Below, in pieces: positions 1-12,487 of a stretch of DNA of 64,000 nt (positions within the stretch are counted from its first letter, which is position 1; every line of letters starts with the position of its first letter). A program made the translations under genes and the position numbers. The notes under the pieces were generated by a model that searched no databases, was not told where the DNA came from, and worked only from the letters and a program-made list of their open reading frames with translations. The stretch is from Nymphaea colorata (lineage: Eukaryota; Streptophyta; Magnoliopsida; Nymphaeales; Nymphaeaceae), in contig NC_045143.1 in NCBI RefSeq assembly GCF_008831285.2, positions 5,093,503 to 5,157,502 on the forward strand, read 5' to 3'.

Positions 1-109
<109 letters not shown>

Positions 110-522
110 CACCTGCATCTTTGCACATGTTTGACATAGTGCATTATCCACAAACAACAAAATTAACAATTAACAAGTATATTTTCAGCAAAACTTTGAG
201 TTTGTTGCGTAGCCTGGTGATTAATAGTGCATTAATCTCCAGGTCTAATTTTGAGTTGTACTAAGGCATTTATTTCAAAATGTAGCATAGGTTCTCTTTC
301 ATGCTTCCAAAAAATATTTTCAGTTTTTCTAATGTTCTACTGGTAGTGAAACTATGAAATGCTAAAAATGCTACATCTTGCCAACAAGTTGCTCTATGAG
401 GATTTGTTTCGTAGAAGGCATAGGCCATTAACACTTTGAAACTCAACACAAGGCATCTGCCAGCTAACCGGGAACTCAAAATTAGAGGAGCAGAAAAATG
501 TATAAACAGCTGGAAAACTTAC

Positions 523-1131
523 CATGATGATCAAGACTAAGAAGAATTTCCAGGCACGCTTCAACCATTCTAATAAAATCATCAGCCGATATGGATAACC
601 CGATCTGTAAAATCTCTTCTTTAGGCAAGCATGACTTTTCGTAAGAACATCGTACTCCAGCACTCGGTTTGGATATACCCACATTATTCTGCAAATCCTG
701 AAGTTCAATAGTGGGTTCCCTACTGTTCAAGCTATAATGTGGCCGTAGAGATAAAGACTTGCAGGAAATTGATGATCTCAGAACGGCAACAAGGGTGTCC
801 ACCAAGAATTTACTTGTTGAGGAGTACACCTGGAGCATCTATATAATCAACAACACTGAGCAGCTGAAAAACAAGTGCATGAGGAATGAGAAACACTTAC
901 ATCAGATGCTTGGTAGCACAAAATAGAAAGTGCAGCATCCAACAGTTCAGATCTTCCAGTGAAATTCAAAGACCTGTTTAACGAGGAAGTACACTGAAGA
1001 GAAAATTCATCGGTTGTTGAGGCATCTAAACTTCCAGACCTGTAACTTTCGTAGCTTTCCCTTTCTTTAAGTTGAGAAGCTAAAAGTTTGAGAAGGCTTG
1101 TTATTTCTGAAACAATGCTCATATAGGACCC
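523..1131 (-). CDS. Two exons of an unidentified, probably helical protein (partial gene)
   Basis: Two minus-strand exons can be joined. The first is about 1131-901, with a possible acceptor just upstream, and ends at GTAAGT. The second is 829-523, with an AG acceptor before GTGTAC, and ends at GTAAGT. Both stay open in one frame. The first encodes a segment starting near SIVSEITSLLKLL and containing SELLDAALSILCYQ. The second contains STSKFLVDTLVAVLRSS and DDFIRMVEACLEILLSL. Evenly spaced Leu-rich amphipathic stretches suggest stacked helices of the ARM/HEAT kind, but I do not recognise the family. The true start was not found. A further exon may lie at about 455-270, where an open stretch ends in TAA, but its acceptor is uncertain. 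The function is unknown. A nuclear HEAT-type scaffold is only a guess. Confidence 0.45.
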
Positions 1132-4085
1132 CTGGGAACATGGATTGATAGGAAATGGTTCATCACCAGACGAAAGCTCGCCAAGTTTTCAACATAACGC
1201 ATCAAACTAGATATGCGGAGGCCCAAGCCGCAGACACACTGATGGATTGAAACATTGATCGATACGCCATTTATTACAAGCAGGAATGGTCCAAAGCACA
1301 TGTGGAGATCCAATTAGAGGCTAAGACATAACCGTTTCTCTTAGTTCCTTCACCATTATGTCGTACCAAAGGAATCTACCACTGTTTGTCGAATCCTTTT
1401 GTTCAAGCAACCAAGTAGACTCTGTAACAATTATCTTCGGCATTATTCTTTTCCACTGTTATACATCATACAAACAACGGAACAGGATAAGCATTAAAGA
1501 GTTTATGGAAAGCAACCAAACAAAAAATAAGACCAGCTTTTCTCTGAAAGCGAAGTAGAAAAATCATGGGTACAACCACCCAATGCAGAAAACTTGATAT
1601 GGATAGGCGTCAATGTCCAGATTGCCATGGACGCATAATCTCAAATGCTCGCATATGAGACTGACCCAATATGTAAGAGGCAAAGAAACACAGAACAAGA
1701 CTGTTACCAGAGAGGCGATTCTGGACAACCACTCACCTGCCAACCTTCTCAACGAAACAAAGAAACCATTTCATATTATCGGCCTTTCCACGACTAGTAT
1801 CGAACAAAGGGAGTTCCTGCAATCCTGCCCGCCATGAACCACATCATCCGCCCTCATCCCCGTGTTCGAAGGTTCAAGAAAGGAAGTTCCCGCCTTGGTG
1901 CGACAACGCAAAGCGAGTCTGGACTCTGGCTTCCTTCCTCCTCGAGACCTACCTTTATGCCGCATCACTCTGACTCGACGCGAGTGGGTGCACAACCTGT
2001 CGCTCGAGCCAAGAATTAAACTCTTCTAATTGTACGAGCGAAGCTAGATGACCGCGGATTATTTGGGCTCCAGCGTGCTTGTTTAAAACATATAAGGACA
2101 ATATCGTTGATGTACTAATTGTCCCATTTGCTGTGCTAAACAGAGTTATTCATTTCAAATCGCCCGTTGATTTCAAAACAAAAGAATATTCCAATTTGTG
2201 GCTATGTAGAGTTTAACTGAGTCGAGCTTAAACTTGAGCCGAGCCTAGCCTAGCCTACCCGAGCTCAAGCAAATTAAGTTGATTCAATTTCAAATTGTGG
2301 AACTTGAACTTGACTTGAGTTGGAGTCAAGCTAGAGCCAAGTCTTTGGAAGACTTGATCAAGCACGAACTCAGTTTGCTTCCCTCGTTTGGATGGGGTTC
2401 AATATGGTTCTCCAAAAAAGCATGACTTCGAAGAAATGGTGTATCCTGACGTATTCCTTTCTCTCATGAGCCCTCAAGGATTTGACTGATAAAAACCGTT
2501 CGAGACCTGACAAATCCTTCATGTACCAAATCTTGATCTCCCTTAACCAAACCTAGATTATGATTCAGTCTCCAAGTTAAAGTTTTGAAATAAAATCTGA
2601 ATTGGATGGGCATAGGGTCTAATTTACAAGTGAATCAGATTTTGTTAGTTTTAGGACTCAGGTTCAGCTTCGGTCAGTTAAGTGCTCACCGAATACGAAT
2701 GAGCTACCATTTGGCTTCTGTTTGTTTGCTGGAAATCGGTTGCTTCCATTGCATGGATGGAATCACTTCAGAGATCCCCCTGAGGACGATCACAACATCT
2801 TATCTAACTGGCTGAATTTTTTTTTCTTCTGTTTCCGAGAAGGAGTTCAAACTGCTGAAATATATTGAGTTGGGAGAAAAAAAATGGAAATCAGCTGGAC
2901 ATATAAAATTTCATGAAGATTTTAACATTAAATACTGATAAAAAATATATTATGGAATCATGAAATCTAATATATGGATTGAATTTCGGCACTTTTTTAA
3001 ACTCATAGTTTTGGATTCTTCGAATTCACCCATGAAGTCAAAACTTAAAGAATGGCTAGAACTAAGCAACAACCAACTGAACATCCATGAATGGCAGTTG
3101 ATTCCTCACTAAGGTTTTTACTAACATTGACCAAGGTTGGATAATTTATAAATCAATATTCTTATAATTCAAAAAAACTCCAAAACTGAATAGAAGGTTT
3201 ATGAATATGTGAAACTGACTGCACATCATAAGTTTGAAATACACAAGCCAAGTCTATAGCATTGGGTGCAATAACATTGAAGCTAGGTTATACCCCTTCT
3301 TTGTTAAAGTTACCTCAAGAATTTATCGATGAGGAACTCAAACCTCTAAATTTGTTCTTAAGGCCGCCTTCATAAGTTAAAGAAAAACTATGCCAGTACA
3401 AGTGGTGGGCAGATGGTACGAAGGGAATGTGAAGGATGTCAAGTTGAAGACCTTCTACCAAGTTTCAAGTCAACTATTTCGTTTAGCGATGCCCAAAAAC
3501 TTGCTGGTGATGTCCAAAAACTTGCTGTTGAAGGCCCACCCTCAATTTAAAAGAAAAAAGAAAAAAACTTGAGAGAGGTTATATTACCACAACCAGCAAG
3601 TATACATGCACCAGGCAGAGTATCTGACTGAACCACATAGAACAGTACGCAGATGACATTGCACTTCACCTGGCCAATCCAAGGGCATGAGCAAATTACA
3701 ATTTACATGCCAAACGCATATACAAGAGATACAGAATGCACCGTGCAGCAACAGAATCTCTTATCCCTGTAGAACTCAACCAAATCAAAACATATTAGAC
3801 TGTAATTTCTTTCGCAATACTTCATGATAAGGCATAGTCTAGGATTGGAATTCTTCAAATTGCCAGACTACTCACTGGAGAAACAAATTGCAGGCATACT
3901 AAAGATATACACAAAGAGGACGTAGAACATAGCACAGCTAGAGAGTTTCTCGTCTCTGTAGAGATCCCTAAGAGAATGTACATTAGACCATAACTTAATT
4001 TAACACTTAAGGATAAATCATAATCCGGAATATTGTGAAGTGCTTTCCCTGTAGCTTCAGTGGTAAACTCTGGAGCTTATAAGTT
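1132..4085. other. Spacer without recognisable genes
   Basis: About 3 kb between the unidentified left-edge gene and the HDA2 stop codon. Only short open stretches occur and none resembles a known family. Around 2220-2360 the sequence is rich in GAGCT/TTGAG words, a low-complexity type also seen near 10560-10960, 35425-35560 and 61140-61490. Upstream exons of the left-edge gene may lie in the first kilobase, but I could not place them. Confidence 0.5.
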
Positions 4086-6710
4086 CTAAAGATTTGACAT
4101 GTCCAAGTCAATCAAACGTTTCATGCTTAGATTTTTTATTGAATCTGCAATCACCCGAGCGCTTGACTTCATATAACCACCTACAACAAAAAACAGTTTT
4201 AGATGTTTTTCAGTCTACAGGACCATATAAACTTGAGGAGAAAATCTAGATAACCTGAAGTAAGCATAAGAAGAGGTATGTTTCTCTGTCTTGCAAATTG
4301 AAACACCTTCTCATCTCTGGCAATAACCCCTTGAGGAGAGACCTGCACATGGAAATCATGAAAGATTCAGCCAATTGGTATGAATCTACGTACTTACCTG
4401 CTATAAATGTTAAACGAAAGGCAACTTCGTTATAAGGTTCACAAGACAAAGTGTCTCACAAGCATGCACAAATGCAGCAGTTCGCTCCACGTAATGTGTA
4501 AGGAATTTGGTTGAGTATATCATCCTAGGTGGCTGTTTTTTCAGAACAGAGGAAGAAAAAAATGAGCTACTCTCCATCTGTCATTGAGTACGAAAATGGG
4601 GTCATATTTTACAATTCTCTGTTCCGATTAGTATGCTTCTTTATATGACTTTCCAGATCTGTTGATACCACCTATGTTCCACACAACAGGAGATACCAAT
4701 AACACTAAGGTTTGCATAATCTTGAATACTGTTTAAGAATGATATAGAAGCTAGGAACTCCAATTGGAACAGGAGTAGTAGAAATTATAAGAAACAGGGC
4801 ACAAATACATATCACCGTACAACATAGTGAAAAACTATAAAAATGGAAATACCTTCAATCTACCCAAAGGATCCCCATCGAGGATATCTGTTCCAGCATT
4901 ATAAACAACCAATTCAGGATCAAATGCTCTTTTGGCGACCTACAAAAGTTTATCAACTTTTAGAAACACGCAAACACACATGAATACAAGTATAAAAGTA
5001 CAGGAGTTCAGTTTCAAAATATAAATAATGCAATGGCCGATATTGTGTCTCTATAAAAGCAGAGACTTGAGTTTCAAAATGTAAATTATGTAATGGTTGT
5101 TTGTGTATTATGTACATAAAGGCTCACCATTGTTCATTTCAAAAGCAGAAAGTTTTACTGAAGCGGGTAAAATATATCGATTCCTCATCCTACTGTGTGT
5201 TGCTTAAGTCACTTCAAGTCTTGACCTCTAGTGTTTGCAAGTGATGGTCAGTCAGTCGGCAGTGGTTGCCTTCACATGGGAAGCTGCTTGCTGGATGGCC
5301 GGTGAGGACAAGGGACATTGATAGATGCTTAGAGAGCAGTGTGTATCCAAAGGAGATCTGACATCTTCACTGTGGTGTTTTCCTAAAGAAATCACTATTC
5401 ACCAACATGAATGATGACATCCTGGAGGGTATGGATCATGCCATCTCAACCACGACTGAAAAGACATGTATAGAAAGTAGAATCTTGTGTTACATATTGT
5501 TAACAAAAATTCCTTGAATGAAATGGAAATCAGTGGAAGAAGTCAAAAACCAACATTGCCCACAACTCCAAATCATGGAAAGCTCAATTCTGGTGAGAGG
5601 CAGATCTTCAATCCCATTGATACGATAATCTAATTTCTAGTCATTGAAGTCCTACTCATGATTGGAAATCTTTGCTGAGTTGTTCCCTCAAGAGTCCTGA
5701 TTTCCTTCCATGAGAATCCTGGGTTGCATGTTAGTAATTCCCTCAGGAATCATGATTTCCTAAGGGACTTCAATATCAATGGTAAGAAAATTTCACTTCA
5801 TTTCCTCCTTTGTTTTCTGTAACTCTGTTCTTACTGGATTCCAGTGTACAGAAAACTTGCTGGGTTAATCTAGTAGCTGGTGCTGGTGCATGCTTTAAGC
5901 ACATGCAGTTGGAGAGGAATAACAGTCAACTTCACAATACCACTATAACTAGTTCACACTTGCATGTCAAAGCTTAAAGAAAACTATCCTTTGTGTGCTA
6001 CTCAACTTGCAAAGACCGGGATTTGACATGGATAGACCATTAAAGAGTTACCATTTTCAACATCGAAAACCTACCTTCACACACATCCATATGCCTATTT
6101 CTATACAGAATATTCATGGTAAATGGTGACATCACATCATTGTGCTCTCCATCTGCCACAAAAGTTTCCCTTTCAAGAAAAGGAAGCACAAGCAAACCCT
6201 ATCTTTGCATCAATCAGCGGTCCCAGTAATCCATTCATTTAATAATATGAACTTTAAAGGGTCATTCTAACCAGCAAAATAAATCTTGGATCAGCTAGAT
6301 TATTTCCATAATGCATCAAGCATGGAACAAATTATGAACATTCACAGTTCAGTACACAATAAATAACTCAAATTACTCGTCTATGATTTGGTCCATCATC
6401 ATAATTCATTGTGGTTCAAGATGCACTAACAACAAAACTGACAAAAGGTAATTTGCAACATGCCACCTGTACATCACCAAGAAGACAGAAGCAAACAACA
6501 ACAAAGATGGAAATATGCCATGGGGAAAAGTAAAGCATGCTCAATTGATTGCCTGAGAGAAACAACAAATGGAGGAAAAGAATCAGACTACCTGAAGTGC
6601 ATCCTCCAAATACTTCAAATAAACCTCCGTGGAAGTTCCACTCTGAATATTTTGGATCCAGTGTCACATTAGTAAAACACACAAAGTACTGGTATCAGAG
6701 TTAAAGTACA

Positions 6711-6758
<48 letters not shown>

Positions 6759-9700
6759 CATCCTCTAGCATACAGATCCACATTTTTCTCTTGATCTACT
6801 TTCTCTTGTTTATGCCAATATCCTAGAGTTTCTCACAGCTAAAACTCCATAAGGCCCTGAAAACATATGTCCTTGACTTTAATATGTTATCTATCAAGGA
6901 AGCAGGACTTACCACCAATTCAACCTTCTGGGTTATATGTGCCCTTGCCTCAAAATCCTGAAGCATACAACCAAAAACATTTAGTCGAATGATGCTAAAG
7001 CTTAAGACATATCTACGAAAATTTCTTAGTACAAGTTAGCTTACTTGAGGGTATATGCTTCTATTGTACATATCAAGGATATAAACCCTTCCTATTTAAA
7101 AAGAAAAAGAAATGATTATCCCAGGCTAATAATAAGATAATTTGTTAATGCTAGAGAGAAACATCATAAAGAACAAGAAATTACCATCATTAGCAAAGTC
7201 TATCTCATGACCATTCCCTTGATGAGCATCAAGGTCTATAATCATCACCCTTGATAAGAAGTAAGAACAGACAATTCCAAAGTTGAAATAATGACATTAA
7301 TATTGCAAAACAATTGGCAAAATACACAGTGTGAAACATATTCCACATCAATATACAACTGCAGAAATAAAGGTACCTTCTAACATTAAGACATTCAAAT
7401 GCATAATGTATGCATAGTGAAATGTCTGCATATGCACAAAATCCACCTCCTTTTCTTGAGGAACAGTGGTGAAATCCACCACCAACGTTGATGGACCATC
7501 CTCGTTCTTTTGCAAGCTTCCCTCCCAAGACAGACCCTCCTACCTGTGTTGACTCAGGTTTAATACTTCCACCTAGTCAAGTGAACAAAGCACAGATGTG
7601 AAAGTGTTTAACCTGCTTGCGGAATGGGAAAAGAACCTTTTTCTGAATAAGACAGTTTGGAAGAAGAGCAACAGGTGGAACCTGATACATCAAATAAAAA
7701 AATTAATTCACATCAGTCAATGCGATGTCCCCTAAAAAGATGTCATCAGACAACAAAAATACAAAAACCCCATAATTCAATAAACTTAACAAACGATTTA
7801 GCTAGCATTGAAAGAACTAATGATCTATAGTAGAATTTGAATGATCAGCCATAGAGAAGAAACCTCACATGCTTAAGGGCTAAAAGGAGATACTGGTCTG
7901 AAATGTCACATGTGTATCCAAAGGGAAGTAAGATTACCTCAATTATAATGGCCACAGTCAAACTGCTCTTGAGGCTTGCAAGGTATTCTTCTGTGTGCAC
8001 CTAATCAAGTTGTTACATCATAAATTATAAAGGTATGTACAACTAAAAAATGTCGCTGCAATTACAAGCTGTGGTCACTTTTCATGTCATCCAATTCAAA
8101 CCAAAATGGATCAGATACATTAACCTCATACATAAATGCTTCAAGCTAGGAATGACACAATGGTTTCCTGACAACAAGAAATACATTATTCAACTCTCAC
8201 TATCCAGTCTCGCTTGAGTTCGATTTTGGCCCTTTTCATCAGTCGCAATGTTTGGTGGCCCAAATTGTCTAAGCCTGACTTGTTAGCAATAGCGAAATAA
8301 GTAACTAGTTGTTTAAATTTTGATATTCATGAAAGCTCCGCAGGCAGCATTTCTCAAGGTTGTGAAGATGAAGCATGTAAGCAAGAGAATGTTGAACAAC
8401 TATACCTTCTTCAGGCCCAGCTCAGAAAAGTATGGAATACCAAGTAAATCTTACCACCAGAAGATCATCTTTTGAAGCCTCTACTGGCTCCACTATTTGA
8501 TTTTTGTTCAGTATTCCTTCTGAAATAAGGAATTCACATATGCGACCCCACTTTGAAGAATCGAACGGGTGCCTTGATAAAATAAAAAATAAAATGAGTT
8601 AATATAAAAAAACATGAGAAATTTCAAACAATCAGTCTCAGTTCAATACCAGAAGTTCAGGCAAAAGGATACAACTAACAGAAGATCCTAACAAAAACAT
8701 ATAATAGAAAATAGGAACTTTCTTCCACCAACAAGTGCTACAGAGGTCCCTTGAATGATGGAAGTTGCTAGAAACAACAGAAATAAGATTCCAGAAAAGG
8801 TTGGTCATGGAAGAATTCTTTTAAGTCTAAGCTACACAAACTACAGTACGGACTACACTATGGATTTGTGAAATTAGCCACAAAAGTGAGTCTGCCAAAA
8901 GCAAACAGTGTTTGAATTGGCGATTATAACCTGAAGGTAGCATGTTATGCCACATGGGTGCATGTGCAGAAACAAACAAGGAGCAATTTCAAAAAGCTGA
9001 GGCATAGGGACACTGAGCAGGAGTACATTGGCTACTCTGTACCACCAAATGTTTCGCTCTAGTGTTATGACACATGTATTACATTCATATAACATATTAA
9101 AAATTCTTGTGTATTTTCGCATTTTTTACAGTAAGCATCTATTACAAAGTAATGAACACAAAAACTTGCAAATTCAATTATTCAATGTAATGGCTATAGC
9201 AGACCACTAATTCTGGAAAATTCTTATGGACCTTTCCCAGAAATAATTAACAAGAAAGAAACGAATATGTACTCAATAACACTAATTTACGAAAACTTCA
9301 TATGTACAAGCACGCCAAAGCACAAGACCTTAGACACGAAGTCAGGCATGCAGTGCTAAAACTGAAAGAGTTTCCGTCTAATGCAACTGTAAATCGCTTG
9401 CATGGAGAAGATAAATTGACTTACATCACCCAGAGTAGTAATCATCAAAGATTATAGAAAGCAGTACAGGTGAAGAAAAAGAAAACAGAGTAAAGCTGCA
9501 GCTCACAGTTTCTCGATGCCTAGGAAGGATATATCATAGGACTTCGAATAGATGAGGGGAACCTACATTCAAAATGTGCAGCAAAATTAGTACCAAGTTG
9601 TGTGATATAAGACACTGAAGCAAACATTTGCTCAAAAACACTTAGAGCAAGGAAACAAAAAACAAGTCGACCACAAATTTCAACACCCCAAAAAAATGTT

Positions 9701-10112
9701 ACGCACGCAAAAAAAAATCCACAACACTGAAATTGAAGCCTACCCACATGGCGGATTGTCCATATATCTAACACCCGAGCCACTGAAGACTAACATAACA
9801 TCTACACCAGGTTCACAATTCAAACGTTACATCCGTAAGTTTCTTAAGAGGCTATTTTAGAAAATTTTTCAAAACAAGAATTTTCTAAATAGCCTCTTAA
9901 GAAACTTACGGGTGCAACACCAAATGACCTCCAAACTCGATTTGGAATTCTAAAAGCCAACTGGAGACGTTTCCTGCACTAACGCCTACCTTGGCAGACG
10001 GGATATCAAAGTACAGTTTAGATGATCGGATGCGCTTGCTGCGAACAGCAACATCTGAGTCGGCGGGAGACCAAGGGGAGGGGGAAGACGAGGTAGTGGG
10101 AGACTTAGCCAT
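4086..10112 (-). CDS. HDA2: Class IV histone deacetylase (HDA2 / HDAC11 type), 13 exons
   Basis: This is a zinc-dependent lysine deacetylase of the HDAC11-like class IV, expected to act on histones or other acyl-lysine proteins. Exons on the minus strand are 10112-9990, 9562-9507, 8572-8455, 8000-7938, 7681-7613, 7543-7377, 7249-7185, 7091-7045, 6957-6913, 6642-6592, 4939-4853, 4342-4255 and 4180-4086. All introns are GT-AG and all phases close, giving 357 aa, close to the usual class IV length. The hallmarks are present: GGGFHHC with the His dyad at about 168-169, IIDLDAHQGNGHE with zinc ligands at about D206 and H208, NAGTDILDGDPLG with the third ligand at about D291, and the catalytic Tyr at about 329 in TSGGYM. 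The ATG begins MAKSPTTSSSPSP, and the family-conserved part starts near KLYFDIPSAKVPL. The longest intron (6591-4940) contains nothing recognisable. The call rests on family motifs and is firm. Confidence 0.95.
9834..9910. repeat. Near-perfect short inverted repeat in HDA2 intron 1
   Basis: The two arms, each of about 32 bases, begin CGTAAGTTTCTTAAGAGGCT and return as its reverse complement. They differ by one bulged T and leave a loop of roughly 12 bases. The element lies wholly inside the first HDA2 intron. It could be a tiny foldback MITE or a stem-loop RNA. The sequence alone does not tell which. Confidence 0.85.
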
Positions 10113-10177
10113 CCCACTCACCACAACGTGGGTGGAAGAAGCAGCAAAGAAGATGGTCCTTGAGAAGAACGGATATA

Positions 10178-10318
10178 CGAGCGGGCTCTTCACCGTGTTT
10201 ACCGGGCTCCGTTGCAAAAGTTACACTCTCGTTCATCTTTCATCTATATCCGAGCGAGCTATTCACCGTGTTTACCGGGATCGGTTGATCCAAGTTACAC
10301 TCTCTTTCATCTTTCATG
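10178..10318. repeat. Tandem duplication (73-bp period) just upstream of HDA2
   Basis: Two adjacent copies share the words TTCACCGTGTTTACCGGG, AAGTTACACTCTC and TTCATCTTTCAT at a spacing of 73 bases. They start 66 bases 5' of the HDA2 start codon, so they probably lie in its promoter or 5' UTR. The copies differ at several positions, so the duplication is not very recent. Confidence 0.85.
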
Positions 10319-12487
10319 ACTGGCCTGCATCGAGTCACAGGTAGTTTAAATCTCGACTGGCCAAGTGCGTGCACTGCACGCGCCCCGCTGGTTCCCTTCC
10401 CCGGGCCACGCCCTGTTCTCTTCCCCTCTGTTTTTTTGCAAAAACTCTGTTTTTTTGCAAAAACAGCCCCTGCTTTGCCTACCATATTACAAAAGAAGAC
10501 TCGGGAGATCTTCGATTAATGTGCCGAAAAAAAAAGGCGTTTCATAACAAGGGTGGGCAACTGGGCATTGAGCAATGAGCAATGAGCATGGTTGGGTATT
10601 TGGCCTACGATGGGTCGAGTTTGAGCTTATTATTGGACATCTGAAGCAGCTTAGTAGAAGAAATTTGTTGGGCCATGTTGGTATATATATATATATATAT
10701 ATAAAAGCAGTTAGTTTCCTTAAAAATTTTTGGTGTGTAACCTAAAAAACTCTTGGTACTTCATCGAGTAGCTTTCTTGAGAACTCTTCATGTTTCATCA
10801 GATGTTTATAAGTTATTATGAAAGAAAATATTAAGAATTTTAAATAAGAGTAGGCATCAAATCGGGTATCCGACAAACATGAAGATCATGATTAGTCTCA
10901 ACTCAATCTTCTAACTAATCAGCCCAAGCTTGAGCTACCAACAAATTCTTCGAGCATGCCCAATGCTCAGCCCTATTCACGAATAGTGTTATCTTGATAA
11001 ATGTTATCTTGTTACATCAGCTATGTACATACTACGTAATGTAGAAGTATGAGGGATAATGTATATCTTTTTTCCCTTTTAAAAGATAATTTTTTTAAAA
11101 CATCTTACCAAATAATAAGAAAAAAAAAGCACTCAGGCATTTGGCATAAAGTGGGGGCACATGTGCATGCCCTTATGTGTGAGGCACTGAAAGATGGAGT
11201 CTCATTGTATTTTCCTTAACCAGACTCGTCATGGTCGGGGCTTGGCCGGGGTCTAAGTGGTTAACCCCTGCATACAATGCTTCTAACTTGGACTGAAATT
11301 TACTCGTCCACTATGTTAAAATGAAAACGAATAACATGGCCTGATAATTTTTTTTGTCTATTGTTTTTCATCGATCTCCTTAATTATAATCAATGCTAAC
11401 CTGTATTTAAGATACTTCAATTATTGTTGATATGTTCTTTTAATTATATCTAGAATTGCTAGACGTATCTACTTAACTATTTTAAAAACTTAATGCGTTA
11501 CTTGATGGTCCACCACAAATTAAAGGTTCCCAAGATATTTTATAAATGTTCGGAAATAAGAAAAATGCCAGAAAGCAGAGTGATGTTTCAGATTATTAAG
11601 GTATTTGACACAGAAACTAACACTGTTTTCTTTTGTTCAGCACGAAGGATTGAGGGGCAACATCTGCTGTAAGATTGAATGGCACTCTAAGATGACTTCA
11701 ATTGCTATGGAGGTTGTTAGTATCAGGAATTGGGTGTTCCGAAAAATGCAGCATTCCCCCTAGTATTTTCAAAAAACAGTGTTCATGTTATCAAATGCCT
11801 TTGTAATTTAAAGAACATAGTGTTCTTATTACCAATTGCCTTTGTAAGGACACAGCTCTCCAAAAGTAACTTTTCTTTTTAATTTCAAGAAGCATGTTAG
11901 CTCTCCCTTCTACAGAAACCTCAACCGATCGGTTCGAGTGGTACTCTGAGCAAGCAAAACCAGAATAGAGCACAAGCTAAAACTATTAATTTCCTTTTGA
12001 CGTCAAAAGGTTAAAAATATATACCGCCAAAATGCAAAAGAGGGTAAGACGCTCGTCTTGTATATCTGGCGAAAATCAAGCGGCCATCAGGTCAGAGATT
12101 TGCAACAAGAAGCAATGCAGCATGTAGCCGAATCGAGACCAACACCTAACGATAATTAGTCTAATAGATCAACAAAGCAGCTGCCGGATTGGAAAATGGG
12201 AACAAGGCATAATGACAGACTAGAAGAGAGCTTAGCTTCCAAAATTTTTTCTCTAAACAACTTGAACCTGTTTGTTTCTGTGTTTTTATATTATTTACCA
12301 AGTGGGAGATACTGCTTACTCAAAGCTGAAGGCACCAGATTGGCTCCATGAAGGTGGAGAGAGACATTGACTCACATACATATCAGTAATTGAACGAGGA
12401 ACATGGTCCCCAGTAGAGGGGCATTACAAAATTTTTATCCATATCAGCAGGGGCCAATTCAACAAGTTACAATGATAAAACAAGAGT
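10319..12487. other. Spacer between HDA2 promoter and the EER5 3' end
   Basis: No gene is recognised. The segment holds a short (TA)n run at about 10682-10702, GAGCTTGAGC-type low-complexity sequence at about 10560-10960, and AT-rich sequence. The last few hundred bases before 12488 are probably the EER5 3' UTR, because that gene is transcribed towards lower coordinates. Confidence 0.5.
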
